64,000 nucleotides of DNA from positions 37,409,236 through 37,473,235 of the forward strand of contig CM041294.1 in assembly GCA_023052935.1 (NCBI GenBank). Direction: 5' to 3'. This document shows, one piece after another, positions 10,172 through 20,240 of the stretch. The notes under the pieces are model-generated. The model worked only from the letters and a program-made list of their open reading frames with translations. It searched no databases and had not been told where the DNA came from. The first letter of the stretch is position 1; each line of letters begins with the position of its first letter. This DNA is from Piezodorus guildinii. Lineage: Eukaryota > Arthropoda > Insecta > Hemiptera > Pentatomidae. A program made the position numbers and the translations under genes.

Positions 10172-10956
10172 TTGGGTTGCGTCACGTAAAATGTCCGTTT
10201 TCAAGGTAAAGGATTTTTATTAAAAATACGATATAAAAACAAGATAATTTTATTCGAAGTATTTACCTTCTTTTTCTACACATCTTTCCCAACGTGACAC
10301 CAACTTTTTTATCCCCGAACTGAAAAACTCTGAGCTTTGAAGTGAAACAAAATCTGAAAACGCACTTTTCACTTAATCATCATTTTCAAAAAGTTTCCTT
10401 TTGACGAAGTTGTCTAAATTCCTGAACAGGACGTAATCTGTTGGAGACAAGTCGGGAGAATATATGTTTGGAAACGGTAGATGCACTTGCATTTAGTTGT
10501 GTGAGAGTCCTTTAACTGTTTGGTAGGGGTTTCCTTCTACTGTATGTTTGAGAACATCGTTGTCTATTACGGACGGAGGTCTTCCTCGGGGCAAGTTTTC
10601 CAAGTCGGTATCCCCAGCTGAAAACTTGGCAAACCAACGGCGAATGGTACACTCATTAACACTCCCTTCCCCAAACACCTTGCAAATATTTCTAGCGGCC
10701 TCAGCTGCTGAATGGCCGAGTTTAAACTCGTACAAAAATATTACTCGAAAATTGCGTGTTCCCATGTTCATATTTGGAGGTATACTAAAAAGTGGGAAAT
10801 TGATTGGGAAGCTAATGTTTTCTAATACAAAGGTAGAGGATTAGTTACTGTTTACTTTAAATATGTAAACATTCGGAAGAAAACAACAGAGACCTGCAAA
10901 ATCCTTTATGTATTTCAGAAACTATAAAAACGGACATTTCATGTAAAACAACCCAA
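10172..10956 (-). mobile_element. deleted mariner, copy 2
   Basis: TIRs start TTGGGTTGCGTCACGTAAAA (left) and end AAACAACCCAA (right); TA follows at 10957-10958, while the left target reads CA. A second deletion joins GGGAGAATAT directly to ATGTTTGGAAACGG, removing a further segment that copies 1 and 3 keep. About 785 bp in total. Confidence 0.9.
10493..10771 (-). pseudogene. mariner transposase, N-terminal part
   Basis: 92 codons starting MNMGTRNFRVIFLYEFKLGH and covering the first helix-turn-helix plus GRPPSVIDNDVLK; it shifts frame and stops after VKGLS. All catalytic residues are missing. Same lineage as the fragments at 4.6 and 44.6 kb. Confidence 0.9.
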
Positions 10957-10958
10957 TA

Positions 10959-11297
10959 CATGCCTACCTCTCTAACGAAAATCCATTGTTGATGTAAATA
11001 AAAATTTACAATTACATAAATAAAAACTTTGAAGTGATTAAACAAGTGAGCAAAACATTAATTAAATTGTATAATTCATCGAAGAAAATGTTATAGGCTT
11101 AAACCCTAAAATTAAAAGACGAGAAAGAAGAAGGGTGCACAATTAAGGTGATGGAACTTTTAAACGGAGTTGAGTCGTACAGGAGAACGTTTAGTGGAAC
11201 TATCATGTCTCTAGCTGAACAATCATTACACCGTACGCCACTTAAGAAGTAACGTTAAGATTAAAAGAAGTAATTACTTAAGCATTTGAGTACTTAT
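10959..11297. other. no gene seen
   Basis: AT-rich flank of mariner copy 2; no repeat family or coding segment recognised. Confidence 0.35.
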
Positions 11298-11350
11298 CTC
11301 TCTCTCTCTCTCTCTCCCCTCACACACATCTCACCACACACACACACACT
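11298..11350. repeat. (CT)n/(CA)n microsatellite
   Basis: A TCTCTC run of about 24 bp is followed by CACACA runs, with short interruptions between. Confidence 0.95.
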
Positions 11351-11909
11351 TTTAAATATTGCTTATATTTTACTGCTATATTTTGTCCAAATGTCAAAGA
11401 CAAAATAGTTAAAGATAAAAATAATGTAAATAATCAAATAAATATTATAATGAAACAAATATAAAAGAAAAATTTTAACAGAATGACCTAATAACTTTAA
11501 ATTTGGATATATAATAACAATAAATTAAATACATATATGAAAATATGAAGGAAAAATAGAAAAATAAAATAACTAAATACCATATATAGAAATAGGTCGC
11601 AAAAATTGCTACAAAGTCTGCATTGGGGAAATAAAACACAAATAATCTCATATTGTAAAATAAATAAATTAAAAAAAAAACATAAATATTACAGCACTCT
11701 CCAATCATAGTATAATAAAAGTACACAATTTTAATTTTGAATTGGATTTAAAAACAATAATTCATAATTAATGCTGAGATAATTAATTGAATGAATTTTT
11801 GGTTTACAATAATAATAAAAGATGATATTCTCAACCTCTACCCAAGGTAATGATTTGTTATTAATATTTCTTGTTAATCATAGTGGATATAATTAGTCGA
11901 CCGTTGAGA
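11351..11909. other. no gene seen
   Basis: AT-rich; the minus-strand open frame here is of very low complexity and is not credible as a gene. Confidence 0.35.
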
Positions 11910-11982
11910 ATTACTTAAGGGAATTGGTCCGGTGGCGGTTGGTGAATGAAAACAATTGAGTAATTTCAAAAGTTTATTTCTT

Positions 11983-12019
11983 GCCACGTTTCGCCCCCAT
12001 TGTGGGTCATCATCAGGGC
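11983..12019 (-). ncRNA. hammerhead-like motif (left arm, cleavage base lost)
   Basis: Minus strand: GCC, CUGAUGA, U, GACCC/GGGGGC, GAAAC, GU, then GGC directly. Relative to the right arm the H17 position is missing or is G, which a hammerhead does not tolerate. Probably dead. Confidence 0.45.
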
Positions 12020-12099
12020 GTGTTGTAGGCGAATGGAAACTAGGTACAATTTCAAATACATAGGTACAATTGTAACTAGTTTCTATTCGCCTACAACAC

Positions 12100-12138
12100 G
12101 CCCTGATGATGACCCACAATGGGGATCGAAACGTTGGC
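12100..12138 (+). ncRNA. hammerhead motif (right arm)
   Basis: Plus strand: stem I GCC pairing with GGC, core CUGAUGA, an unpaired U, stem II GACCC pairing with GGG-UC around a bulged A, then GAAA, A15.1-C with G-U16.1, and U17. All invariant core positions are present. Stem III is just the palindrome ACGU without a loop, so folding may require two RNAs. Confidence 0.55.
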
Positions 12139-12216
12139 AAAAAATAACTTTTGAAACTACTCAATTGTTTCATTCACCGACCGCCATCCGGACCAATTCC
12201 CTTTAGTAATTTGTTG

Positions 12217-12221
<5 letters not shown>

Positions 12222-12248
<27 letters not shown>
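12222..12248. repeat. (TA)n microsatellite
   Basis: Uninterrupted TATATA run of about 27 bp. Confidence 0.95.
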
Positions 12249-12251
<3 letters not shown>

Positions 12252-12349
12252 AGTGAAGTTCAATTTTTAGTCTACTCCATGCCTGATTTTTATTGTGTAC
12301 AATTTTTAAACAAAATATGGATGAAATAGAAATATAGATAATATAATAG

Positions 12350-12660
12350 TTTTTAGCCATTTTAGTACCAAATGACCATTTCTGACTCAAAAAAAGGATA
12401 TTTTAAAGAAATTTGGCCAATATTGAATGATATGGATTTTCGAAGTATTATTAATATACTAATAAAATTTAAAATGAACAGGTTTATAATTGATATGGAA
12501 TTAGTTTAATTATAAAATGTAATCTAATGTTGAATTGTTATTAGTTGTTGAATAGTGATTCTGAAGATGAGGCATATAAACCTCGAAACGTCAATGTGAT
12601 ATTAATGAATAAATAAATAATATTTAAGAGAGGAGATTGTTCCGAAGAATTTATTTAAAT
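12350..12660 (+). mobile_element. Penelope-like single arm
   Basis: Shares its CTGAAGATGAGG-CGTATAA-like core and the downstream AGAGGAGATTGTTCC-like segment with the palindrome at 51.1-51.6 kb, where the corresponding word is AGAAGAGGCTGTTCC. Only one arm is present here. Confidence 0.5.
12558..12595 (+). ncRNA. hammerhead motif in a single arm
   Basis: AUU (stem I) pairs with AAU; core CUGAAGA fits CUGANGA; one unpaired U; stem II GAGG/CCUC is perfect; GAAA; A-C/G-U palindrome; C17. Among the nine motifs in this window this and the one at 35.9 kb are the cleanest. Confidence 0.55.
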
Positions 12661-12839
12661 ATAATGTACTCTTCACATTAGAAATTGAATCTAGTCCAAA
12701 TATAATTTTAAAGCCATTTAGAAAGGATGGACGTACAAAAAGTATGTCACTTACTATGGGAGCGGTCAGAACGATAGCATCTCCCACCAATAAATTGAAA
12801 ATTCACTAAAATTCAGGGGTTTCAATTTCTGTAAAATAT

Positions 12840-13073
12840 TTAGTCTGGTTGGTAAGCCAACGTTTCTCTTTCGTAAGGAGGTGATACACCACAAGTATTA
12901 CCATTAGCTGACATCTCCTCCGCCACCCAACCTTGCCCGAAGTGAGGCACACGAGGATCTCCATGAGACCCAAACGGAGTTGGAGATTGTGGGGGATCGT
13001 GACTTCCCGATATACACGGATGATATAGACTCGCTTTAGTATAGGTTCCGAACAAAGTAACGGTCCTTCCCCG
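12840..13073 (-). CDS. coding-like open segment, unknown protein
   Basis: Notably more GC- and CpG-rich than its flanks. One minus-strand frame runs from a TAG to a TAA and includes SGSHDPPQSPTPFGSHGDPR and VAEEMSANGNTCGVSPPYER, which look like disordered, proline-rich protein. A second minus frame is also open across the whole segment and farther upstream (about 113 codons), so the true frame is not certain. No convincing acceptor is visible. It could be a terminal exon, a pseudogene with a frameshift, or part of an unrecognised repeat. Confidence 0.25.
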   Translation of the reverse strand, partial: RGRTVTLFGTYTKASLYHPCISGSHDPPQSPTPFGSHGDPRVPHFGQGWVAEEMSANGNTCGVSPPYERETLAYQPD

Positions 13074-13596
13074 CTATCCCTTTCAGCTACCGGCGATGAT
13101 ATTCGGTTCCTGATTTCGCTCGGTAACCGGTTACCGAATAACAGTAATACTTATCATCGTAAAAATAAACCTGCGTTGTAATCCTACCTGCAAAGGTGCA
13201 ATCCCTACATCGAAGAACCAGATTGTCACTTATATTCTCCGTTCTTAATGGGTGTTTTTCCTTCCTCCAACTTTTTAGTCGTTCTGACTCTCTTAGCTTG
13301 TTGATAAAGAAAGATTATTATCCAATAAATATTGTGATCAACTTTTCAAGATATTTTCTTCTTAAAAATTAAATCTAGGCAAAGCATAAAGTGAACATCA
13401 GTAAACAATTTTTGTGAATTGGAATATATACGTAATTTAAAGTGTGTGAGATTTAAAAAAAAAAACAGATCCACATTTTTAATTAATAAAAGGACTGAAA
13501 GAAAATATTATTGTAAATATCCATAAACTCTTTAAAGCAGTTTTAAATATTTTTCTGTATTTTTCACGTTCAACCCCTGGTAGTAGCTGTATGCTC
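13074..13596. other. no gene seen
   Basis: The GC-richer stretch continues to about 13300, then becomes AT-rich. No domain or repeat family recognised. Confidence 0.3.
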
Positions 13597-13730
13597 GAAT
13601 CAGAGGTAGATCAAATGTAATATTTTTTTTTTTTTTTTTTGGGAGGGAGGAGGAGAGGGGCGAGGAAAGGGAGTTTAAGTCGCAATCAACAAATATTATG
13701 CTGAATCTAATATATTTCAATCTATTCTAG
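13597..13730 (+). repeat. duplicated flank upstream of an S1 SINE, copy 1
   Basis: Starts GAATCAGAGGTAGATC, contains a T-rich run and a GAGGAGAGG-type purine run, and ends CAATCTATTCTAG just before the S1 head. The same segment in the same order precedes the S1 at 16911. It reads as an extra 5' module that moved together with the SINE. Confidence 0.8.
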
Positions 13731-13985
13731 GGATCATCTGTAACGGGGTGGCTAGCATAACAGCCTTCTATGCCAAAGGTGACGGGTTTAAACCCGCATG
13801 GGGGTTCTAGGATTTTTTAATGGAGTAAAAAAATCCTTAGTTATTACAGTCACTGTGCGATCTCAGGTACTTGTTAAAGATTCCTATCCTAATGAAACCT
13901 GGATAGGCAAAATTAGGACTCTCACTGTAGCATCGTCTGTTTAGCCGCAGTAGCATAAACTGATGTTAAAGAAATAAAAAAGAAA
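13731..13985 (+). mobile_element. S1 SINE
   Basis: Head GGGGTGGCTAGCATAACAGC, box B GGGTTTAAACCCGC, then the S1 body with a small internal deletion in the GTCCTTCGGAGG region; the tail is GATGTTAAAGAAATAAAAAA. Preceded by the shared 134-bp flank. Confidence 0.9.
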
Positions 13986-15037
13986 AAAAACAATAAATCT
14001 CTTCTTGCTAGAGCGGGAAGTTCAAAAATCGTTCCATGGTGAAGCCACATAAGAATTTTAATTCGCCAAACCAGTTTTATTGAACGTCGTTAACGTGGCC
14101 ATTAATAAAGATTTACAGTAAAAGTATTAGTACTAGTAGATACTAAGTATTATTATTGTTTTTTTTTTCATTGGTTTTTTGTGGAGGACATTTCCCTCTT
14201 CTTAACTTAATGCATACGAAACAGGAATGAGATAATACACCAACTTGTTTATATGCTGTTGAGGACCATTCATGATATTTTTATTAAGTCTTCATTCGCT
14301 CTTACTTTTTTTTCTCCTCTTCAATTAGGTGGTTATGGTAACAATTCAACTATTGAAAGTTGATTTACAAAAGGTACTAAAGATTTTTAGGAATAAAGTT
14401 GACTATATGTATCTTTGGAAGAGTTTGCTCGCAGCCTCAACCCGTTCGTTATTATGAGTTGCCGAATTTTCCTGTCGACCCGTGTAACCTTGTTGAGGGT
14501 AAATAAATGAAATAATAAAAGAGAGAACATGAACAAGCTTATATTAATTAAAATAAAACAAAATACTGTTTAAAGTGTGCAAGGTGGTGATTCCTTCTAT
14601 CCGTGATGACTTCCTTCCCTCTCCCGTCTGCGATGTTCCTTTCTTTCCTTCTGCGTTGAGATTATACGAAAAATATGCGACAACCAACTTAATTAAACAC
14701 CGTCTACACTCGCGAGTGAATCCATTAACTCTCTCTCTTACAATCCCAGAATGCACTCTGCCCCGGGGTCACTTAACAGCTGTTTCAAATAGAATAAAAC
14801 AAATGACTATCGCGCTTGCACATAATAAATCACAAAATAAAACAAATAAAATTACAAATGGAGAGATATAAACATAAGACTATTTCAATTCTTAACAGTA
14901 TCCTTATTTGATTTAATCTAAATCTTTTATTCAATTTTATCTAAGGAAAGCTCAAATCCTTTTAAAACGCTATTTAGAAATGCGTTAGTTTCTAAAGGTA
15001 TTAATTTCACATTTACCACCGTTGTTAAAATCAAATT
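13986..15037. other. no gene seen
   Basis: Mixed sequence; 14575-14871 is open on the plus strand (98 codons, CKVVIPSIRDDFLPSPVCD...) but has low-confidence composition and no domain. No repeat family was recognised. Confidence 0.3.
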
Positions 15038-15048
15038 AAGAATGTTTA

Positions 15049-15330
15049 GAGGGATCACTTGTAGCTGGGTGGTTAGCATAACAGCCTCCTATGCCAAAGG
15101 TCACAGGTTTAAACCGCAGGTGGTCCTAGTATAATGGGAGTAAAAAATCCTTAGTTATGCCGTCCTTCGGAGGGGAAGTTAAAAGGTGGTCCCGAGCCTG
15201 TGCAATATCAGGTACTTGTTAAAGACCCCTATCCTAATAAAACCTGGATAGGCAAAATTTAGGACTCCTCCCACTGTAGCATCGTCCGATTAGCCGTAGT
15301 AGTAAGTGACGTTAAATAAAATAAACAAAC
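15049..15330 (+). mobile_element. S1 SINE with 11-bp TSD
   Basis: Full-length S1: GGGATCACTTGTAGCTGGGT head, GGTTTAAACC box B, GCCGTCCTTCGGAGGGGA core, GACGTTAAATAAAATAAAC tail. AAGAATGTTTA flanks it at 15038-15048 and 15331-15341. Confidence 0.95.
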
Positions 15331-15342
15331 AAGAATGTTTAA

Positions 15343-16276
15343 ATACATTGAGCGATAAAAAAAAATTGCTAAAGAGTTAATAACATTGAGTTTCAATAAA
15401 AACATATGGTTTATTAAATAATATATTATATTATTATCTACGACAATCACTTAGTTTTATCGGCTTTTCATCACTCTTCATTACATTTTACAATTTTGTG
15501 AATACAATCTAAGATAAAAAAATGTCTTAAATCTTTGGTTTTCCATAGGTATATTATACTCTATATTACTGTTTTATGTTTAAAAACACAAAAATGGCAT
15601 TCAAGTTATTTTTGCTCGTTTAGTTGTATATAGAATTCGTCTAACTTATAAATTTATCTGTTTTATTTTTTAATGCTAAAAATATGATATGGTTATTATT
15701 ATAGAATCCACAAAATTAAAGTTACTTTCGAGGAAGAAAATTTCAAATATTGGCATTTCCCTGTCAGATTATTCCAACCAATATGAAACCCCCTCCACGC
15801 CAAGGAGTGCCTTCACTGGGAGGTTTCTTCGCTCACGAATTCATAAGAATCCTGAAGGAGGTTTTTCGTAATGGTCATCAGTGCTATAATATATGCCTAA
15901 AGGCATTTGTATATTACTTGTTGTCAAATAAATAAAAAATAAATAAATAAAAAATATGAAACCTATATTATATTTAAGCCCATTAAATTTCACAATCATT
16001 AAATCGTAAAAATGTGCAAAATTCGTGGTATAAAGTAGCACTCCTGGTCTGCTATAATCTTTCGGGCGAATACTTGTTTTAAATATGAAATTTCAGTTTC
16101 ATAAGACTTTTAGTTTTCGCGCTGGACTTACCATACACACACAAATCTTTTTGTGGGCCTTGCTCATTTGGACTCTGAGGATCCAAAAACGTGTATTTCC
16201 GGTGAAAACTCGAATTCGAAAATGTCCACGATCGCAATACTATCGATCAATATTTCAAATATAGGTAAGTGAGGGT
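15343..16276 (+). mobile_element. family A copy, left end replaced by S1
   Basis: Internal and right-end family A sequence: ATCGGCTTTTCATCACTCTT, AAATTTCAGTTTCATAAGAC, AACGTGTATTTCCGGTGAAA and the terminal AATATAGGTAAGTGAGGGT. The left terminus is not present. A 5'-truncated LINE with its own target-site duplication sits inside at 15791-15952. Confidence 0.85.
15791..15952 (+). mobile_element. short LINE 3' end nested in family A, 11-bp TSD
   Basis: A 162-bp insertion ending in a (AAATAAAT)n-type tail. AATATGAAACC occurs at 15780-15790 and 15953-15963, and removing the insert restores the family A sequence (CCAATATGAAACCTATATTA). The insert has no coding capacity and looks like a severely 5'-truncated non-LTR element. 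Confidence 0.85.
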
Positions 16277-16773
16277 AAAAATAATTCTAGATTGCAATGC
16301 AAAAAGAATTAAATAAGTTGATTTAATAATATAGTAATGAGAGATTTTTGCGCTATCTGTAAAATATCCTAGAATGGATATAGTACCTTTTGGAAATCAA
16401 CGTTAACCTTCGTCATTAGATCGTTTAGTATGTAAGAAAAGTAACAAAGAAATTAAAAACATTTAAAGACATTAGGAGGTTTAAAAAGAAGAAGGCAGTT
16501 AGAGGGAAGAAAAAAATGAGTGTTGAAATTGGGTGGTCGGGAACGGGTTGAAGGCTAGAGCTGGCACAACGGTAACCACGCTCCCCTGGCTTCCAGATCG
16601 CCTCCACTTCTCCACCTCTTTTAGCCTAATCTTCCAGTCAGCTGAAGAACTGACCTTTTTATTGCGGCACGGGCCTCTTCCATCATCCGCTAAGTTATTG
16701 CTGTCCGAATTCGGAATAATCAGCACCAGATACAAAATATGTATCACACTTCTCAAGTCGATTCGCTCGGAAT
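16277..16773. other. no gene assigned; open minus frame
   Basis: GC-richer from about 16530 to 16770. Minus-strand reading at 16499-16900 is open for 133 codons and includes WKIRLKEVEKWRRSGSQG, which could be a retroelement remnant, but no motif settles it and its 5' end runs into the duplicated flank. Confidence 0.3.
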
Positions 16774-16910
16774 GAATCAGAGGTAGATCCAAATGTAATA
16801 TATATATTTTTTTTAGGGGAGGGGGAGGGGTGGAGAGGAGCGAGGAAAGAGAGTTTAAGTCGCAACCAACAAATAATATGCTGAAGCTAATATATTTCAA
16901 TCTATTCTAG
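16774..16910 (+). repeat. duplicated flank upstream of an S1 SINE, copy 2
   Basis: Partner of 13597-13730: GAATCAGAGGTAGATC at one end, ATATTTCAATCTATTCTAG at the other, with the same T-rich and purine-rich middle. Upstream of this point the two loci differ. Confidence 0.8.
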
Positions 16911-17200
16911 GGATCATCTGTAGCAGGGTGGTTAGCATAACAGCCTCCTAAGCCAAAGGTCCCGGGTTCAAACCCGCAGGTAGCCCTAGGATTTTTTAAT
17001 GGGAGGAAAAAATCCTTAGTTATGCTGCCTTTCGGAGGGGACGTTGAAAGGTGGTCCCGAGCCTGTGCGATGTCAGGTACTCGTTAAAGATCCCTATCCT
17101 AAAAAAATCTGGATAGGCAAAATTTAGGACTCCCACTCTAGCATCGTCCGATTAGCCACAGCAGCATAAAGCGACGTTAAATAAATAAAAAAAAAAAACT
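16911..17200 (+). mobile_element. S1 SINE
   Basis: Head AGCAGGGTGGTTAGCATAAC, box B GGGTTCAAACCCGC, full body, tail GACGTTAAATAAATAAAAAA. Immediately preceded by the shared flank module. Confidence 0.94.
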
Positions 17201-17319
17201 AAAATAGTTGAGGCACTAAAACTATATTAAAATGTTAACCACTGATTATTATAATAAGAACCAGCATTAATCCATGATTTCGTTAAATCCTTCTTATTGC
17301 AGATTTTTTTTTTCTCTAG

Positions 17320-17360
17320 CCACAAGGATCGGTTGGCATAAGTGTAGCTGCGGTGAGGAG
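17320..17360 (+). CDS. candidate 41-nt microexon
   Basis: A T-rich tract ending TTTCTCTAG (AG at 17318-17319) is followed by 41 nt and a strong donor GAGGAG|GTAAGG. One frame reads TRIGWHKCSCGEE. The length is not a multiple of three. It is suggestive because both splice sites are good, but there is no neighbouring exon and no homologue. Confidence 0.2.
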
Positions 17361-17515
17361 GTAAGGTCTCAAGTTACGGGCAAACGTTTTACTCACCATT
17401 AGTGGTTGACAGTGGGTGTGAGGGGATCCGCGGATGACTCCATGGATCAAGGCAATATTCTCTCACTTTAAAAGCTAAAATAATATAATAATATATGATA
17501 ATAATATAAACAAAA

Positions 17516-18420
17516 ATCTGGTAAGGGCAACACACTACTTTCACATTCCTCGATTTTTAAATCAATTTAAAAACTATTAAATATACTTCAATTTAAAAAA
17601 AAATTGAAGTTGATTTTAATTAAACGTGTATTCATTTTCGTTTTAAACATATTATTTAGATTAAATAATATAAAAATATTAAATTGTTAATCAGTAATAA
17701 GTTTATTCCCTATTCGTCACTTTATATTTCCTTTTTCAACTTGAAACATCAGATAATATTTTTTCTAAAATCTTTCTATTTCCAACGGTATATTATACGT
17801 CTATATTACAGTTCTTATTATCAGTAAACCAAAAATTACGTTAAAAAATTATTTTGCTCTTTTATCCTTCAGTTAGTCATCAAATTCGTCCAATTCTATA
17901 TTTAGCAGTCCTTCATCAATGTCATTAAGATGACTTGATTAATCTTTTGGAATGTAGAAAATTAAAGGTAATTTAGAAAAATGAAATTTAAAATATCGAC
18001 ATTTAAACTCTGTCAGACTATTTCAACAAGAATATAACCTACATTATATTAAAGCCCATTCAATTTTACATTAATATTGCGAGTTTAATCAAAACCGTTA
18101 GAGCTGTTGTTGAGAAAATCGTAAAAAGGTGGAAAATGCATGGTATAAAGTGGTCCTCCTGGTAAACCGATTTTGATGAAAAAGTTGCTGTAACATCTCG
18201 GGCGTATAGTTGTCGCAAATATGAAATTCCAGTTTCGTACGACTTATCGTTTTTGCGCTAGACTTACCACACACACATGGACGGGCACAAAGACCTTTTT
18301 GACTTGTTTGGACTCGGAGGCCCTAAAACATGTATTTCCGTTGAAAACTAGAATTCATAAATTTTCACGATCGCAGTACTTTCCCTTACTATATATTTCA
18401 TATATAGGTAAGTGAATGTA
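17516..18420 (+). mobile_element. family A, full-length copy
   Basis: Both termini are present: ATCTGGTAAGGGCAACACAC with ACTTTCACATTCC on the left, and a hairpin ACTATATATTTCATATATAG followed by GTAAGTGAATGT on the right. No open reading frame of note. About 905 bp, without nested insertions, so it serves as a reference for the family. Confidence 0.85.
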
Positions 18421-19056
18421 ATACTATTAAACTTCAAAAGAGACAAGTGCTAACCATGTTTTATCTTGCCATATTTGTTTATACTCTGTCAATTTCTGAA
18501 AATAGAGATACCGTTGAAATTTACCACGAGTCTTAGAATACGACAATGCAGCCTGGCCCATGAGTACCTCCGTGTCCACTAAAATATATAACTGTAAAGT
18601 TACTCTGACATTGACTTACATATATATTCTAGAAATGACCTCTGCATAGGAGACATGTGGTGTATAACTTAGCTATACAACGATGAATAACACCACTGAA
18701 TTTATTTATTTTTAAATCTGGTACGCGGAATACACGACTTTCACATACCTTGGTTGTTAACACGAATTTAACAACTTCTAAATAAAGTAAGGGCTTAAAA
18801 AAGTTAAATGAATTACATACAGTTTCGCTGAAAATATATGTTTTATATTAAATAATATCACAATATTAGTATATTTCTTATTCGTCACTTCACATTGCCT
18901 TTCACAACTTTGTAACTAAAATATTACCACATCACAACATATCTATATTACTAGATCTACAATCTACTATTTACTTCGGTTAAAAAAAAACCCTAAGAAA
19001 TAGGTTTGCTCTTTTCTCCTAAAGTTGTTTATCAAATTATATATTTAGTATATTCA

Positions 19057-19784
19057 CATAAAACGCATCCAATCCTTCCAACCCATAGTCCACCGAACAA
19101 TAGTTAATGCTCCTTATTACGTTACCAACTGTACCCTACACCACGACCTTAAAATTCCGTTTATTTTAGACCTGGTACCATCCAAATTTTCCAAATTTCA
19201 TCAGAACCTTAGTCATCATCCTAACCCTCTAGCACAATCCCTATCCAGTACCACCCATCCCTACAATCCTCCCCGAAGATAGAAACGGCAGTGGCCGCGA
19301 GACGTATTGTAAACATTTAAATTGGAGTTCTGACACTGGTCAGATCTGATAATGTATGTTTGTGGCTATTGCGCCCTAGTTCGTCCTCCACTGAGTCACA
19401 CGAGTGACGAGGCTGAGAGCGAGGCGCTAGGATCTCTTGGATTGGGCTTTTTCCTCCACTTGTGCATATAATTATGTTTGTTTGTATGATGTTTATTTAT
19501 TTGCCAACTTTTTATTTATCTTAATTATAGGTTGATGTTTTGTTTTTATATTTATTATTATTTAATTCTACATATATCATTTATTATTTCATTTATTTGT
19601 ATTTATCTCAATGATAGGTTGTTGTTTGTTTTTTATTTTTTATATATATATATTATATTTTATATAATTTGACTTTATCATTGTATACTGTATATATTGT
19701 GTGAATGGGATCTTATATCACTATTACTAATGTTCATATGGAAACAAATTGTAATATATCTCAATAAAAGAATTTTAAAAAATA
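19057..19784 (+). mobile_element. 5'-truncated Jockey-type LINE, 10-bp TSD
   Basis: The conceptual translation at the 5' end reads NAPYYVTN, then KFHQNLSHHPNPLAQSL and a PRR.KRQWPRD-like end, the usual C-terminus of Jockey-clade reverse transcriptases, with stops. It is followed by an untranslated region and CTCAATAAAAGAATTTTAAA. AGTATATTCA duplicates at 19047-19056 and 19785-19794. The related fragment at 48.9 kb keeps more of the reverse transcriptase. Confidence 0.85.
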
Positions 19785-20240
19785 AGTATATTCAGCCGTA
19801 TTTTTATCAATGCTAATAATATGATTTGTATAATTTTTTCAAATCTACAAAATTTAGATTAGCATTTTAGAGGAAGAAAATTGAAAATATTGAAATTTAA
19901 GTCCCGTCAGACTATTTCTACAAGATCAAAGCCCATTACATTTTACATCGACGAAGAGTTTGATCGAAATCATTAGGGCCGTTTTCAAGAAAATGCATGG
20001 AATAAAATGGCTCTTCTGGTGGCTAATTATGATGAGAATTGGCTGTAACATCTCTGGCGTATAATCATCTTAAATATATAGTTTCAGTTTCAGTACGACT
20101 TTTCATTATCGTGCTAGACCACACAGACCTTTTTGCGGCGCTTGGCTATTTGGTAATCAGGGGTCCCTCTAACATGTATTTCCGGTGAAAGACGAAATCG
20201 AAAATTTTCATGATCGGAATACTTTACCCTACTAAATATT

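Larger units (their letters stand above)
11910..12207. mobile_element. Penelope-like palindrome with two hammerhead motifs
   Basis: Inverted arms of about 140 bp (11910-12052 and 12064-12207) separated by about 11 bp. Shared landmarks are GGACCAATTCCCTTTAGTAA at the outer end, ACTCAATTGTTTCATTCACC, and CGCCTACAACACGCCCTGAT next to the core. Each arm carries a CTGATGA ... GAAACGT core. It encodes no protein. Confidence 0.75.

Noticed and set aside
11874..12206. Frames of 68-99 codons in both directions reading IIRACCRR
   Set aside because: They are the two arms of the hammerhead palindrome read as protein, which explains why the peptide is repeated on both strands.
14530..14870. LTR retrotransposon terminal repeat suggested by a pyrimidine-rich stretch
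   Set aside because: No second copy in the window, no TG...CA ends with a duplication, and no primer-binding site.
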